64,000 nt of DNA from Acetobacterium sp. (lineage in GTDB: Bacteria; Bacillota; Clostridia; Eubacteriales; Eubacteriaceae), in assembly GCF_030652775.1 (NCBI RefSeq), contig NZ_JAUSPS010000030.1:28611-92610 (forward strand), given 5' to 3'. The notes under the pieces are model-generated. The model worked only from the letters and a program-made list of their open reading frames with translations. It searched no databases and had not been told where the DNA came from. This document shows positions 27,401 to 34,753 of this stretch, piece by piece (the stretch's first letter is position 1; every line of letters starts with the position of its first letter). Both the position numbers and the translations under genes were made by a program.

Positions 27401-27948
27401 AACATCTCATGGGTCATATCAAAGTCAGCCGCAAAACGTTTCAGCCAGGCGATCGAAATCGGTTCATCGACTTCGCTGCGACGGCAGGCATCTTCACAGG
27501 GATGCGGACAGACCCGGCCAATCGCCCCGGGCAGAGGTAATTGTTCTTTGATCAGTTTTAAGGCTTCGGCAAATTCGCCGTTGGCGATTAAGCCAACGTA
27601 GCCCTGACAGTCGGTGGTCCCAGGGCAAGCCCGTTTACAAGGGGCGACACAATCGCCGATGTGTTTGGAAAGTAGTAACTCCAGATTTGTTTTGCGGGAT
27701 TCAATCACCCGGGGAGTCTTAGTGTTCACCACCATGTTGTCGGTAATTTCAGTGGCACAGGCTTTTAAAATCTTGGGGATGCCGGCAACCTCCACCACGC
27801 AGAGTCCACAGGATCCATAAATCTCCAGTCGTTCGTCATAGCACAGAGTGGGAATATCAATTGCATTTTCCCGGGCTACTTCTAAAATGGTTTGTCCGGG
27901 ATTACCGGTTACTTCTTTTCCATCGATGTTCATTTTATATTGTTTCAT
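24442..27948 (-). CDS. stnC: Stn-type transhydrogenase large subunit (NuoG-like and GltD-like fusion)
   Basis: 1168 aa. Domains in order: an N-terminal [2Fe-2S] domain (Cys36, 47, 50, 64), a GltD/NfnB-type FAD domain (GIIGGGPGG near 195; GGGNTAMDACRTAL NADPH motif), a 4Fe-4S cluster set (CGLCVRVCEDIVG and CGLCISVCPTGAL), a NuoG-like segment with CGYCSAGC near 690, and a C-terminal molybdopterin-fold domain. No [FeFe] hydrogenase H-cluster motif and no formate dehydrogenase active-site Sec/Cys were seen. The combination matches StnC, the NADPH-binding arm of the Stn complex described from Sporomusa ovata. Assignment rests on domain architecture. Confidence 0.87.
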   Translation of the reverse strand: MKQYKMNIDGKEVTGNPGQTILEVARENAIDIPTLCYDERLEIYGSCGLCVVEVAGIPKILKACATEITDNMVVNTKTPRVIESRKTNLELLLSKHIGDCVAPCKRACPGTTDCQGYVGLIANGEFAEALKLIKEQLPLPGAIGRVCPHPCEDACRRSEVDEPISIAWLKRFAADFDMTHEMFMPEIAKATDKSIGIIGGGPGGLTAAYYLIQSGHAVTIYDAMPKMGGMLRYGIPEYRLPKGVVDEEVGLIEEMGVVFKNNTRVGVDIPFETIRQNHDAVYVALGAWTSSGLRCEGIDAKGVIGGIELLQQVANNEPITLGEKVAIVGGGNTAMDACRTALRLGAKEVYNIYRRTKAEMPAEEIEIIEAEEEGVIFKNLTNPIEVIKGDDGQIVKIRLQKMALGEPDASGRRSPVPIDGEEEILDIDTLILAIGQGINPKGLDGLELTKWNTVLADEQTFRTNLDGVFAGGDCINSGASIVIKAVGDAKKAVPFIEGYLKGETISYHEPYFVIREAVDQDYLESIKKNKRPVMTHLAPDARNNNFLEVMEGYSPLQAVEEGKRCLECGCQDYFECKLVAYANEYDVKPERFKGKNPEAKIQDDHPFVIRDNSKCITCGLCVRVCEDIVGVSALGLVDRGFETIVEPALRQPLKDTGCVSCGLCISVCPTGALREGLTGIKQIPLNTDKTESTCGYCSAGCQIIIESKGDTVIKAVPQKNHQDINQGVMCGRGRFGTNLVQWGDRLTSPLIRNNQGELTEASWYDAFVMIAKKSQSIAARYGAEAVKMGISPKYTNEEIYTFTRLAEVLRAETFSFSNCERGEDKVLQGNYTVGDMNAIVTADTILVLGMLPVNNPIVKYKLTQASKNGANIFVINHLENGYDHIADEFITECEDLEFLGEITKYVLENSNRKGDLNNLDALKTSLADFELCDEAKIIGEGLINAKNLVVVMGDKYVTKEASTLVGDILGLLGKADGKRSGIFRVAVKNNSMGLNALGVTNTAAVLTDTKVLLLFGEDPNADLSGYEFLMVQDTHLSAAAEKADVVLPALAFPEVDGTFVNTEGRLLKVKKAVDNPLEIGNLIMAQAIADILSADLGSACPDEILNVIGETCMAFKDVNVGEILNSQKNETASIELKPYTDGRLFTEIPYTDYLMNEIQGELNKVIKH

Positions 27949-27962
27949 TCTCCCACTCCTTT

Positions 27963-29714
27963 CTAGTCAATGATGACGGAATCAAATTTACAGACAGAGA
28001 AACATTTGCCGCACTTGATGCAGGTGTCCTGATTGATATCATGGACTTTTTTCTTTTCACCGGCAATGGCGTCGACGGGACAGTTCTTCTTACAGGCTCC
28101 GCAGCCTACGCATTTTTCGACATCAATGGTGTAGGTCAGCAACGGCTTGCAGCTTTTGGCGGTGCATTTTTTATGATAAATATGATCTTCATATTCGTTT
28201 CGGAAATATTTGATGGTGGTCAGCACCGGATTAGGCGCAGTCTGACCGAGACCGCACATGGAACCGTCTTTGATCTTGTAACAGAGTTCTTCTAACAGTT
28301 CGATGTCACCATCCTGTCCTTTACCATGAGTAATCCGATTGAGGATTTCCAGCATTCGGGTGGTGCCGACACGGCAATAGGTACATTTTCCGCAGGATTC
28401 TTTACAGGTAAAGTCCAGGAAGAACCGCGCCATGTCCACCATACAGGTGGTTTCGTCCATGACAACCATCCCACCGGAGCCCATGATCGCCCCAGTTTTG
28501 GTGATTTCAGCATAGTCGATCTGGGTGTCGAGTAGACTGGCCGGAATACATCCGCCAGATGGCCCGCCCATTTGTACGGCTTTAAAGGCTTTATCCTGTT
28601 TAATGCCACCACCGATATCGAAAATAACATCATGCAAAGTCAGTCCCATGGGGATCTCCACCAAACCGCCTTTTTTCACCTTACCGGTGAGGGCAAAGAC
28701 TTTGGTGCCTTTGCTTTCTTTCGTTCCCAGAGCCGCATATGCGTCACCACCGTTACGGAAGATCCAGGGTACGTTAGCAAAGGTTTCGACGTTGTTGATG
28801 TTAGTCGGTTTATTCCAGTAACCTTTTTGCGCCGGGAAGGGTGGTTTTAACCGCGGCATTCCCCGTTCCCCTTCCAGGGATGCAATCAGAGCCGTTTCTT
28901 CACCGCAGACAAAAGCTCCAGCACCGGCTTTAATCCGCAGATCAAAGTCAAATCCGGTTTCAAAGAGGTTGTGTCCCAGGAAGCCTTTTTTCCGCGCTTG
29001 ATCGATGGCGTTCTGCAAACGAACAATCGCCAACGGGTATTCAGCCCGGACATAGATAACCCCTTCGTTGGCACCGATGGCTTTGGCGCCAATCAGCATC
29101 CCTTCAATCAGGGCATGGGGATCGCTTTCAAGAACGGATCGATCCATAAAGGCACCGGGATCGCCTTCGTCGGCGTTACAGACCATATATTTGGTTTTAC
29201 CGGGGGATTTTTTAGCGGCATCCCATTTGAACCAGGTCGGGAATCCGGCGCCACCCCGGCCTTTTAAACCGGCAATTTTGATGGTTTCGATTATTTCTTC
29301 CGGGGTCAGTTCGGTGAGACATTTTTTAGCAGCGAGGTAACCGTCAACAGCCAGATAGTCTTCAATTCGTTCAGGATCAATGATACCGGAATTCCTAAGA
29401 ACAATCCGTTTCTGTTTACCAATCATGGTAATGTCAGATTCTGATATCTGCAACTCTTTCAGTTCATTCTCGCCAAGGACATAATCCTCAATGATGCGTC
29501 GGGTATCGTCAGCGGTGACATTAACGAAGGTTATCTTCTTTCCGCCATCGTCAACCACGTCAACAATTGGTTCCAGGTAACAGGTGCCAATGCACCCGGT
29601 TTTTTCAACACTTAGATCCAGGCCTTTTTCGGCGATTATTTCTTCAAATGCATTCTGAACTTTATGGGCACCGGCGGCAATCCCACAACTTCCTTCTCCG
29701 ATTACGATTTTCAT
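27963..29714 (-). CDS. stnB: Stn complex bifurcating subunit (HydB/NuoF-like)
   Basis: 583 aa: an N-terminal thioredoxin-like [2Fe-2S] domain (CIGTCYLEP), a NuoF domain with GLKGRGGAGFPTWFKW and NADEGDPGAFMD for NADH and FMN, the ESCGKCTYCRVG 4Fe-4S site, and two C-terminal 4Fe-4S ferredoxin motifs (CVGCGACKKNCPVDA, CIKCGKCFSVCKF). It is homologous to HydB of HydABC, and in Stn is the site of NADH, NAD+ and ferredoxin bifurcation. Its ATG overlaps the stnA stop (ATGA) and a GGAGG box precedes it. Confidence 0.88.
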   Translation of the reverse strand: MKIVIGEGSCGIAAGAHKVQNAFEEIIAEKGLDLSVEKTGCIGTCYLEPIVDVVDDGGKKITFVNVTADDTRRIIEDYVLGENELKELQISESDITMIGKQKRIVLRNSGIIDPERIEDYLAVDGYLAAKKCLTELTPEEIIETIKIAGLKGRGGAGFPTWFKWDAAKKSPGKTKYMVCNADEGDPGAFMDRSVLESDPHALIEGMLIGAKAIGANEGVIYVRAEYPLAIVRLQNAIDQARKKGFLGHNLFETGFDFDLRIKAGAGAFVCGEETALIASLEGERGMPRLKPPFPAQKGYWNKPTNINNVETFANVPWIFRNGGDAYAALGTKESKGTKVFALTGKVKKGGLVEIPMGLTLHDVIFDIGGGIKQDKAFKAVQMGGPSGGCIPASLLDTQIDYAEITKTGAIMGSGGMVVMDETTCMVDMARFFLDFTCKESCGKCTYCRVGTTRMLEILNRITHGKGQDGDIELLEELCYKIKDGSMCGLGQTAPNPVLTTIKYFRNEYEDHIYHKKCTAKSCKPLLTYTIDVEKCVGCGACKKNCPVDAIAGEKKKVHDINQDTCIKCGKCFSVCKFDSVIID

Positions 29715-30283
29715 GCCGTCACCTCCTGTGAGACTGTCTCAGAAACGGTAGCTTCATTGTTAACGGCTTCTTTCAGCTCAGCTAGAATATGGGTCACTTT
29801 GTCTTTGGTCAGCTGACCATAAGTGTCGTCGTTGATCATCATCACTGGGGATAAGCTGCAACAACCCAGACAGGCCACGTTGTTTAATGTAAACAGTCCA
29901 TCAGGAGTGGTCTCTCCTTCTTTGATCTCAAGAAAGTCCATCACGGCTTCTTCGATCATTTTTGAACCGTTGACGTGACAGGCCGTTCCCTGACATAGCA
30001 TAATCAGATATTTCCCAACGGGTTCAAACCTGAACTGGGTATAAAAGGTAGCAACCCCGTAAACCTTGGCAATGCTGTTATGGGTTTCGATGGCAATATA
30101 GCGCATCAGTTCGATGGATAAAAATCCATAAAGTTCTTGAGCTTTCTGCAGGACAGTAATTAAACTACCAGGAATGTCGGCGTAGTGGTCCAGTACTGGG
30201 TTCAGTTCCACAAAGGGATTTGGTTGTTCTCCGTGACAGCCGCAGTCGCATCCATGTCCATGTTCTTGTTTTTCTTGACTCAT
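29711..30283 (-). CDS. stnA: Stn complex [2Fe-2S] subunit (HydC/NuoE-like)
   Basis: 190 aa with a thioredoxin-like [2Fe-2S] domain: the pairs are in LCQGTACHVNG and LGCCSLSP. The N-terminal tail is unusual, with HGHGCDCGCHGE, a His/Cys-rich stretch not needed for the cluster. It is first in the stnABC operon and overlaps stnB by 4 nt. In Stn and HydABC this subunit relays electrons next to the FMN subunit. A GGAG box precedes the ATG. Confidence 0.87.
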   Translation of the reverse strand: MSQEKQEHGHGCDCGCHGEQPNPFVELNPVLDHYADIPGSLITVLQKAQELYGFLSIELMRYIAIETHNSIAKVYGVATFYTQFRFEPVGKYLIMLCQGTACHVNGSKMIEEAVMDFLEIKEGETTPDGLFTLNNVACLGCCSLSPVMMINDDTYGQLTKDKVTHILAELKEAVNNEATVSETVSQEVTA

Positions 30284-30314
30284 ATAAGACTCCTTTCAGG
30301 TTCAACTAATAATT

Positions 30315-30337
30315 GGCATTAGTAGAACACTAATGCC
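30315..30337. promoter_or_regulatory. Palindrome upstream of stnA
   Basis: Nine-base perfect arms (GGCATTAGT / ACTAATGCC) with a 5-nt centre lie about 30 bp upstream of the stnA start. It is a possible operator or leader hairpin; no matching regulator is known from the sequence. Confidence 0.5.
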
Positions 30338-30588
30338 TGTAATAAAACGTTTTTTTTGAATAAAATACTCCCAACTGACTGCGGAAAATTCAGATTTGAA
30401 AACTATTAGCGATCAGGAGTATACATGGATAGTTTACCATATTTACCAATAGTTAAAAGCAAAAAAAAGAAAAAAGAATGAAATTTATATTAAATTAATT
30501 TCTTGGTTGCGGTGTCAAACTTAATATCTGATTATTCTTATTAAATTGATGAAAATCCTCGTGTCAATTGGAACATTGACAGCTCGAC

Positions 30589-30677
30589 TAGAATTTTTAT
30601 GCGGGTCATCCGTTCCCAAGCGCAACATTTTTTTCCGGCTTGTGCTTCGGTACGAATAACCCGCAATTGTAATTCTA
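30589..30677 (-). other. Long imperfect hairpin between adh and stnA
   Basis: An outer AGAATT / AATTCT pair and a 13-bp inner arm pair (30601-30613 with 30652-30664) enclose a 38-nt region with an additional CAAGC/GCTTG pair. Two non-Watson-Crick positions in the 13-bp stem are G-U on the minus strand but A-C on the plus strand, so it would fold as minus-strand RNA, either adh 3' UTR or stn leader. No known RNA class recognised. Confidence 0.55.
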
Positions 30678-30759
30678 TCAATATTATTTAAACATCGTTT
30701 GATAATTACTTTTTTTTAATAACTTTCATTAAATAGCTTTCATTACATTGTTTTTTTAA

Positions 30760-31917
30760 CTAAATTTCTAAGGCTGACTTTCCATAATAAGCACATTCAT
30801 AAATTTTTCTGACATCTTCTGGCGATGACTTTCTTGGATTCGTCAATGTGCACGGATCTTCAAAAGCATTTTTACTCATTCTGTCAAGCACTTCAAGGTA
30901 TTCTTTTTCATTAATTTCAACTTCATCTACTTCTTTAAGTGTTAGTGGAATGTTTAGTTGTTGATTTAAGTCTTGAATTGCAACCGTTAAGTTTTCAATT
31001 CCTAATTGTTTTTCTAATTCTGCTACTTTGTTGGTTGATTTTCTATTGTAATCAATAATATACGGCATTAATATTGCGTTTGCAAGGCCGTGAGTGATCC
31101 CAAATTCGCCGCCAATTTTATGTGCCAGACTATGAATAAGACCGAGGGAAGCATTTGTAAATGCCATCCCGGCAAGTGCTGAGGCATTATGCATATCTTC
31201 TCTGGCTTTGATATCACTTGGTTCGTTATATGCCACCGGCAATTGTTTTAACACCAATCGAATGGCTTCATAAGCTAATGGATCTGTAAAACTTGTGGCT
31301 TCTGTCGAGACCCAGGCTTCCACTGCATGAGCCAAAACATCCATGCCAGTATTAGCGGTAATATGCGCTGGCATTTTTGACGGAATTACAGCATCCAATA
31401 ACGCTATGTCTGGAGTCATTTCATACGACACCAATGGATATTTGATGTGATTTTGGGTATCCGTAATAACTGAGAAGGCCGTAATTTCTGAAGCTGTTCC
31501 ACTTGTTGATGGCACTGCGATAAATTTTGCCTTTGTTCTCAGCTTCGGAAACTTTCCTGCGACCAAATCTTCAAATTTTGTATCAGGATATTCATAATAT
31601 ACCCACATTATTTTGGCAGCATCTAATGCCGATCCACCGCCAATGGCAACAATCCAGTCCGGTCCAAACTCCGCCATTTCCTTGCCGCCACGAATGACTG
31701 TTTCAATAGATGGATTTGGCTCCACACCATCAACAATAGAAACTTCCATACCCGCTTTTTCTAATTGGGCTTTTGCTTCATCCAGGAATCCATTCTTTCT
31801 CATTGAGCTTCCGCCCGTTACCAGCGTTGCTCTTTTACCTTCTAGTCCTGCCAAATATGAAAGTGCACCTTCTCCAAATACAATATCTTTCGGAACTCTA
31901 AACCAATTCAATGCCAT
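30760..31917 (-). CDS. Iron-containing alcohol dehydrogenase
   Basis: 385 aa group III alcohol dehydrogenase. The N-terminal nucleotide-binding domain has AIGGGSALDAAKIM; the Fe ligands are an Asp and His in GMDVLAHAVEA and two His in HSLAHKIGGEFGITHG. It is similar to butanol and 1,3-propanediol dehydrogenases; the substrate is not defined by sequence. It is monocistronic with a long 5' region of more than 500 bp. A GGAGG box precedes the ATG. In acetogens such enzymes handle ethanol and other alcohols. Confidence 0.92.
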   Translation of the reverse strand: MALNWFRVPKDIVFGEGALSYLAGLEGKRATLVTGGSSMRKNGFLDEAKAQLEKAGMEVSIVDGVEPNPSIETVIRGGKEMAEFGPDWIVAIGGGSALDAAKIMWVYYEYPDTKFEDLVAGKFPKLRTKAKFIAVPSTSGTASEITAFSVITDTQNHIKYPLVSYEMTPDIALLDAVIPSKMPAHITANTGMDVLAHAVEAWVSTEATSFTDPLAYEAIRLVLKQLPVAYNEPSDIKAREDMHNASALAGMAFTNASLGLIHSLAHKIGGEFGITHGLANAILMPYIIDYNRKSTNKVAELEKQLGIENLTVAIQDLNQQLNIPLTLKEVDEVEINEKEYLEVLDRMSKNAFEDPCTLTNPRKSSPEDVRKIYECAYYGKSALEI

Positions 31918-32088
31918 TTTATTTCCTCCTTGAAATTTTTAATTTGTTATCCGTAAATCCTACCACTGCGTTACAACCAAATTCTGATCATTGCTTTAAT
32001 TTAAACACAGTCATTGGATAAGCAAGTTTGGGATTTGTTCGTTCTTCAAAATACATCCCCTTTTGAATAACCACCTACTAGCCTATGA

Positions 32089-32104
32089 GTGTAATTGATT
32101 ACAC
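32089..32104. promoter_or_regulatory. Palindrome in the adh upstream region
   Basis: GTGTAAT and ATTACAC flank a 2-bp centre. It may be an operator for alcohol-responsive control; no regulator gene is adjacent. Confidence 0.4.
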
Positions 32105-32401
32105 CTTTAAGCATCATCACATTTAAACTGTGCTCTGCAAGTTCACCCCTTCCTCTTGAAATTCATGGTAACACCGATTTTATCATTTATCAACGAAACC
32201 TTTACTATCATTACATATCTATTTTGTTGAGGTAACATATCATATTTAATATCCCTCTAAACTAATTCTTTCAAAAATCAGGATATCTTTTCTTTAAACG
32301 ATTACGATATCCGCCGATCCGCGTCCTTATGCCATATTGATGCGGTCACACCAAAATGCGATGGGAGCCATCCAAGTTTCAACTATGTAATTAATGAACA
32401 T

Positions 32402-32438
32402 CAAAAAGACCCTTTGAAAAAAATCTTCAAAAGGTCTT
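32402..32438 (-). terminator. Terminator of ilvBN
   Basis: A 13-bp stem (32406-32418 with 32426-32438, one G-U pair on the minus strand) is followed by five T, about 50 bp past ilvN. Confidence 0.85.
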
Positions 32439-32489
32439 CGTTTTATTATGAAGTTAGCGTTTAAATCGAATCTCACAGCGGCAGACTAT

Positions 32490-32987
32490 TTAGACTGATA
32501 GAATTTTTCCACCCCGTTGTAAACCAGTGTCTCCCGATCGGACAAATTCTAAAATTCCATAAGGTTCAACCATTTCAAAGAAGCCTTCAATTTTGTACCG
32601 GGTACCGGTAATTTCGATGACCAGACTTTCTCTGGATACATCAACAATATTAGCCCGAAACATATTTGCAATCTCAACAATCTGAGATCGGGTTGTATCA
32701 TCTGCCTTCACCTTAATAAAGACCAACTCTCTGATAATGGATTCATCGGTTTTGAGTTCAATAACCGTAATCACATCAATGAGTTTATTTAACTGCTTCT
32801 TTATTTGGGTTAAGATTTGATCATCTCCGGTAACCGTGATGGTAATCCGGGAAAGCTCAGCATTCTCGGTGGTCCCTACTGTCAGGCTGTCAATATTATA
32901 ACCACGTCTTGCAAAAAGACCAGAAATGCGGCTTAATACTCCAAAATTATTCTCTACCAATAATGATAAACAGGTTTTTTTTTCCAT
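32490..32987 (-). CDS. ilvN: Acetolactate synthase regulatory subunit
   Basis: 165 aa small subunit with an N-terminal ACT domain (CLSLLVENNFGVLSRISGLF) and the C-terminal regulatory domain. It stimulates the large subunit and mediates feedback inhibition by branched-chain amino acids. The ATG is preferred over a GTG two codons upstream because the AGGGAG box is at the right distance. It follows ilvB by 11 bp. Confidence 0.94.
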   Translation of the reverse strand: MEKKTCLSLLVENNFGVLSRISGLFARRGYNIDSLTVGTTENAELSRITITVTGDDQILTQIKKQLNKLIDVITVIELKTDESIIRELVFIKVKADDTTRSQIVEIANMFRANIVDVSRESLVIEITGTRYKIEGFFEMVEPYGILEFVRSGDTGLQRGGKILSV

Positions 32988-32998
32988 AATCACTCTCC

Positions 32999-34645
32999 CT
33001 AAATCCTTATGAAATCAGGATGAACCTGGCATTGAATCAAGGTCGGACCCTGGTGTTTAATTGCTTCCGGGAGTACCTTGTTAAAGTCGGCGTTTTTATC
33101 AACCTTATAACTTTTTATGCCATAGGCTTCGGCCAGTTTCATAAAATCAATATCAAAATTAATATCTGTTCCACTGTAATGTCCTTTTCCATAGGTATCA
33201 AACTGTAGTTGCCGCACCATCCCCAATTTGGTGTTAGTAATCAAAATGATGTTAACATTCAGCTGATGTTCAGCAATGACTCCCAGCTCACCCATACTCA
33301 TCTGAAAACTACCATCTCCGCAGACGATGAAAATTTCCTTGGGTTTGTCTAAGGTTGCGAATGAAGCACCGCAGGCTGCCGGAATGCTGTAACCCATGGT
33401 TCCCAATCCGCCGGAAGTAAAATATCTTCGATTCTTAATAATCCGGTAATACAAAGCAGACCAGATCTGATTCAAACCAACATCACCAACAACCGTCGTA
33501 TTATCCGCAGTCATCTCGGACATATCTCTAAATAACACCTTGGGATTAATCAGATCGCTGCATGGCGGATCGGCATCGTATACCAGGGGGTTGTCAAGAC
33601 GAATGGTTTCTATTTCGGCCAACCAGGTCGCATGATCGGTGATGGTATCTTTTGGGATCAGCTCGGCTAAAACAGTTTTGGCGTCCCCTACAATGGGGAT
33701 GCTCGTCTCCATGTTTTTGCCAATTTCCGCCGGATCAATGTCAATATGAACAAAATCTGTATCTTTTTCGAATTTAGTCAGATGGGATGTGGCTCGATTG
33801 GACATCCGAGCACCAATATTAATGATTAAATCGGCTCCATTCATCACCACGTTGGAATATTTATAGCCATGGCTGCCAACAATACCACAATATAAGGGAT
33901 GATCTTCCGGGAAAGCACCAATCCCCATCAACGAGGTAATCACCGGAATGTTATTTTTCTCCGCAAAAGTAAGCAGCTCCTTTTGGGCATTTCCCAGAAC
34001 TATACCACCGCCGGCATAAATAATCGGTTTTTCCGCTTCTTTAATTTTTTTGATAGCCCGTTTGATCTGGCCGCTGTGGCCATTCAAATTTGGTTTATAC
34101 CCCATAATGTCAACTTTGTCATAGGTCAGCCCGGTTTTAACATTTTCCAACTGAACATCTCTGGGAATATCGACCAGAACCGGTCCCGGACGACCTGTTG
34201 AAGCAATATGAAAAGCTTCTCTGATGATTCTGGGGATATCTGCCGCATTTTGAACCAAATAACTGTGTTTTGTAAAGGGAGCGGTTGCACCGGTGATATC
34301 TGCCTCCTGGAAGGCATCTGTTCCGATAAGTGCCCGATCCACCTGGCCGGTAATGGCGACAATTGGAATTGAATCAAGGTAAGCGGTTGCAATACCGGTT
34401 ACCAGATTGGTTGCGCCAGGTCCTGATGTTGCTAAACATACGCCAACACGCCCAGATTCTCTGGCATATCCACTCGCATAATGCGGTGCCGTCTGCTCGT
34501 TTCGCACTAAAATATGTTTGATCGGAGATGTTCTAAATGCTTCATAGAGAGGCAGCAGGGCACCTCCCGGATAACCAAACACAAACTCAACATTTTCTCG
34601 TTCGAGACATTTTAAAATTAATTTCGATGCTAACAGTGGAATCAC
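32999..34645 (-). CDS. ilvB: Acetolactate synthase catalytic subunit
   Basis: Thiamine diphosphate enzyme that joins two pyruvates, or pyruvate and 2-oxobutyrate, at the start of branched-chain amino acid synthesis. It is 548 aa with the catalytic Glu in RNEQTAPHYASGYAR, a central FAD-type domain, and the ThDP motif GDGSFQMSMGELG...NVNIILITN. The GTG start is uncertain because the GGGAG box is almost directly before it. No T-box leader was seen upstream. Confidence 0.94.
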   Translation of the reverse strand: MIPLLASKLILKCLERENVEFVFGYPGGALLPLYEAFRTSPIKHILVRNEQTAPHYASGYARESGRVGVCLATSGPGATNLVTGIATAYLDSIPIVAITGQVDRALIGTDAFQEADITGATAPFTKHSYLVQNAADIPRIIREAFHIASTGRPGPVLVDIPRDVQLENVKTGLTYDKVDIMGYKPNLNGHSGQIKRAIKKIKEAEKPIIYAGGGIVLGNAQKELLTFAEKNNIPVITSLMGIGAFPEDHPLYCGIVGSHGYKYSNVVMNGADLIINIGARMSNRATSHLTKFEKDTDFVHIDIDPAEIGKNMETSIPIVGDAKTVLAELIPKDTITDHATWLAEIETIRLDNPLVYDADPPCSDLINPKVLFRDMSEMTADNTTVVGDVGLNQIWSALYYRIIKNRRYFTSGGLGTMGYSIPAACGASFATLDKPKEIFIVCGDGSFQMSMGELGVIAEHQLNVNIILITNTKLGMVRQLQFDTYGKGHYSGTDINFDIDFMKLAEAYGIKSYKVDKNADFNKVLPEAIKHQGPTLIQCQVHPDFIRI

Positions 34646-34753
34646 TCCCTTTTTAAGTATTTCGAATTATCATATTAAAATTTAAGCATTTTGTCAATGA
34701 CTTTTTTCCCTCTGGACGAAGAGATTTTTGTATGGAAGCACCTGAAAGTCAAG

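Larger units (their letters stand above)
30284..30759. other. Gene-free 476-bp region between adh and stnA
   Basis: No credible coding frame. It holds a 23-bp palindrome near stnA (30315-30337), a long imperfect hairpin (30589-30677), and otherwise AT-rich sequence that probably includes the stn promoter; no clear -35/-10 pair was found. Confidence 0.6.
31918..32489. other. Gene-free 572-bp region upstream of adh
   Basis: No supported gene. It contains the ilvBN terminator (32402-32438), a 16-bp palindrome (32089-32104) and a weak minus-strand promoter-like pair, TTGAAA and TATTAA 17 bp apart at 32246-32274, which would give a leader of over 300 nt for adh. Confidence 0.5.

Noticed and set aside
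24442..27948. Interpretation of the large subunit as [FeFe] hydrogenase HydA or formate dehydrogenase
   Set aside because: No H-cluster cysteine motifs and no catalytic Sec/Cys environment of formate dehydrogenase were found, while a GltD-type NADPH domain is present.
31918..32489. Sigma-54 promoter before adh
   Set aside because: GG-N10-GC spacing was not found; TGGCTCCCATCGCA is two bases short.
34646..34753. T-box or other leader before ilvB
   Set aside because: The 108-bp gap lacks the T-box core and a specifier hairpin.
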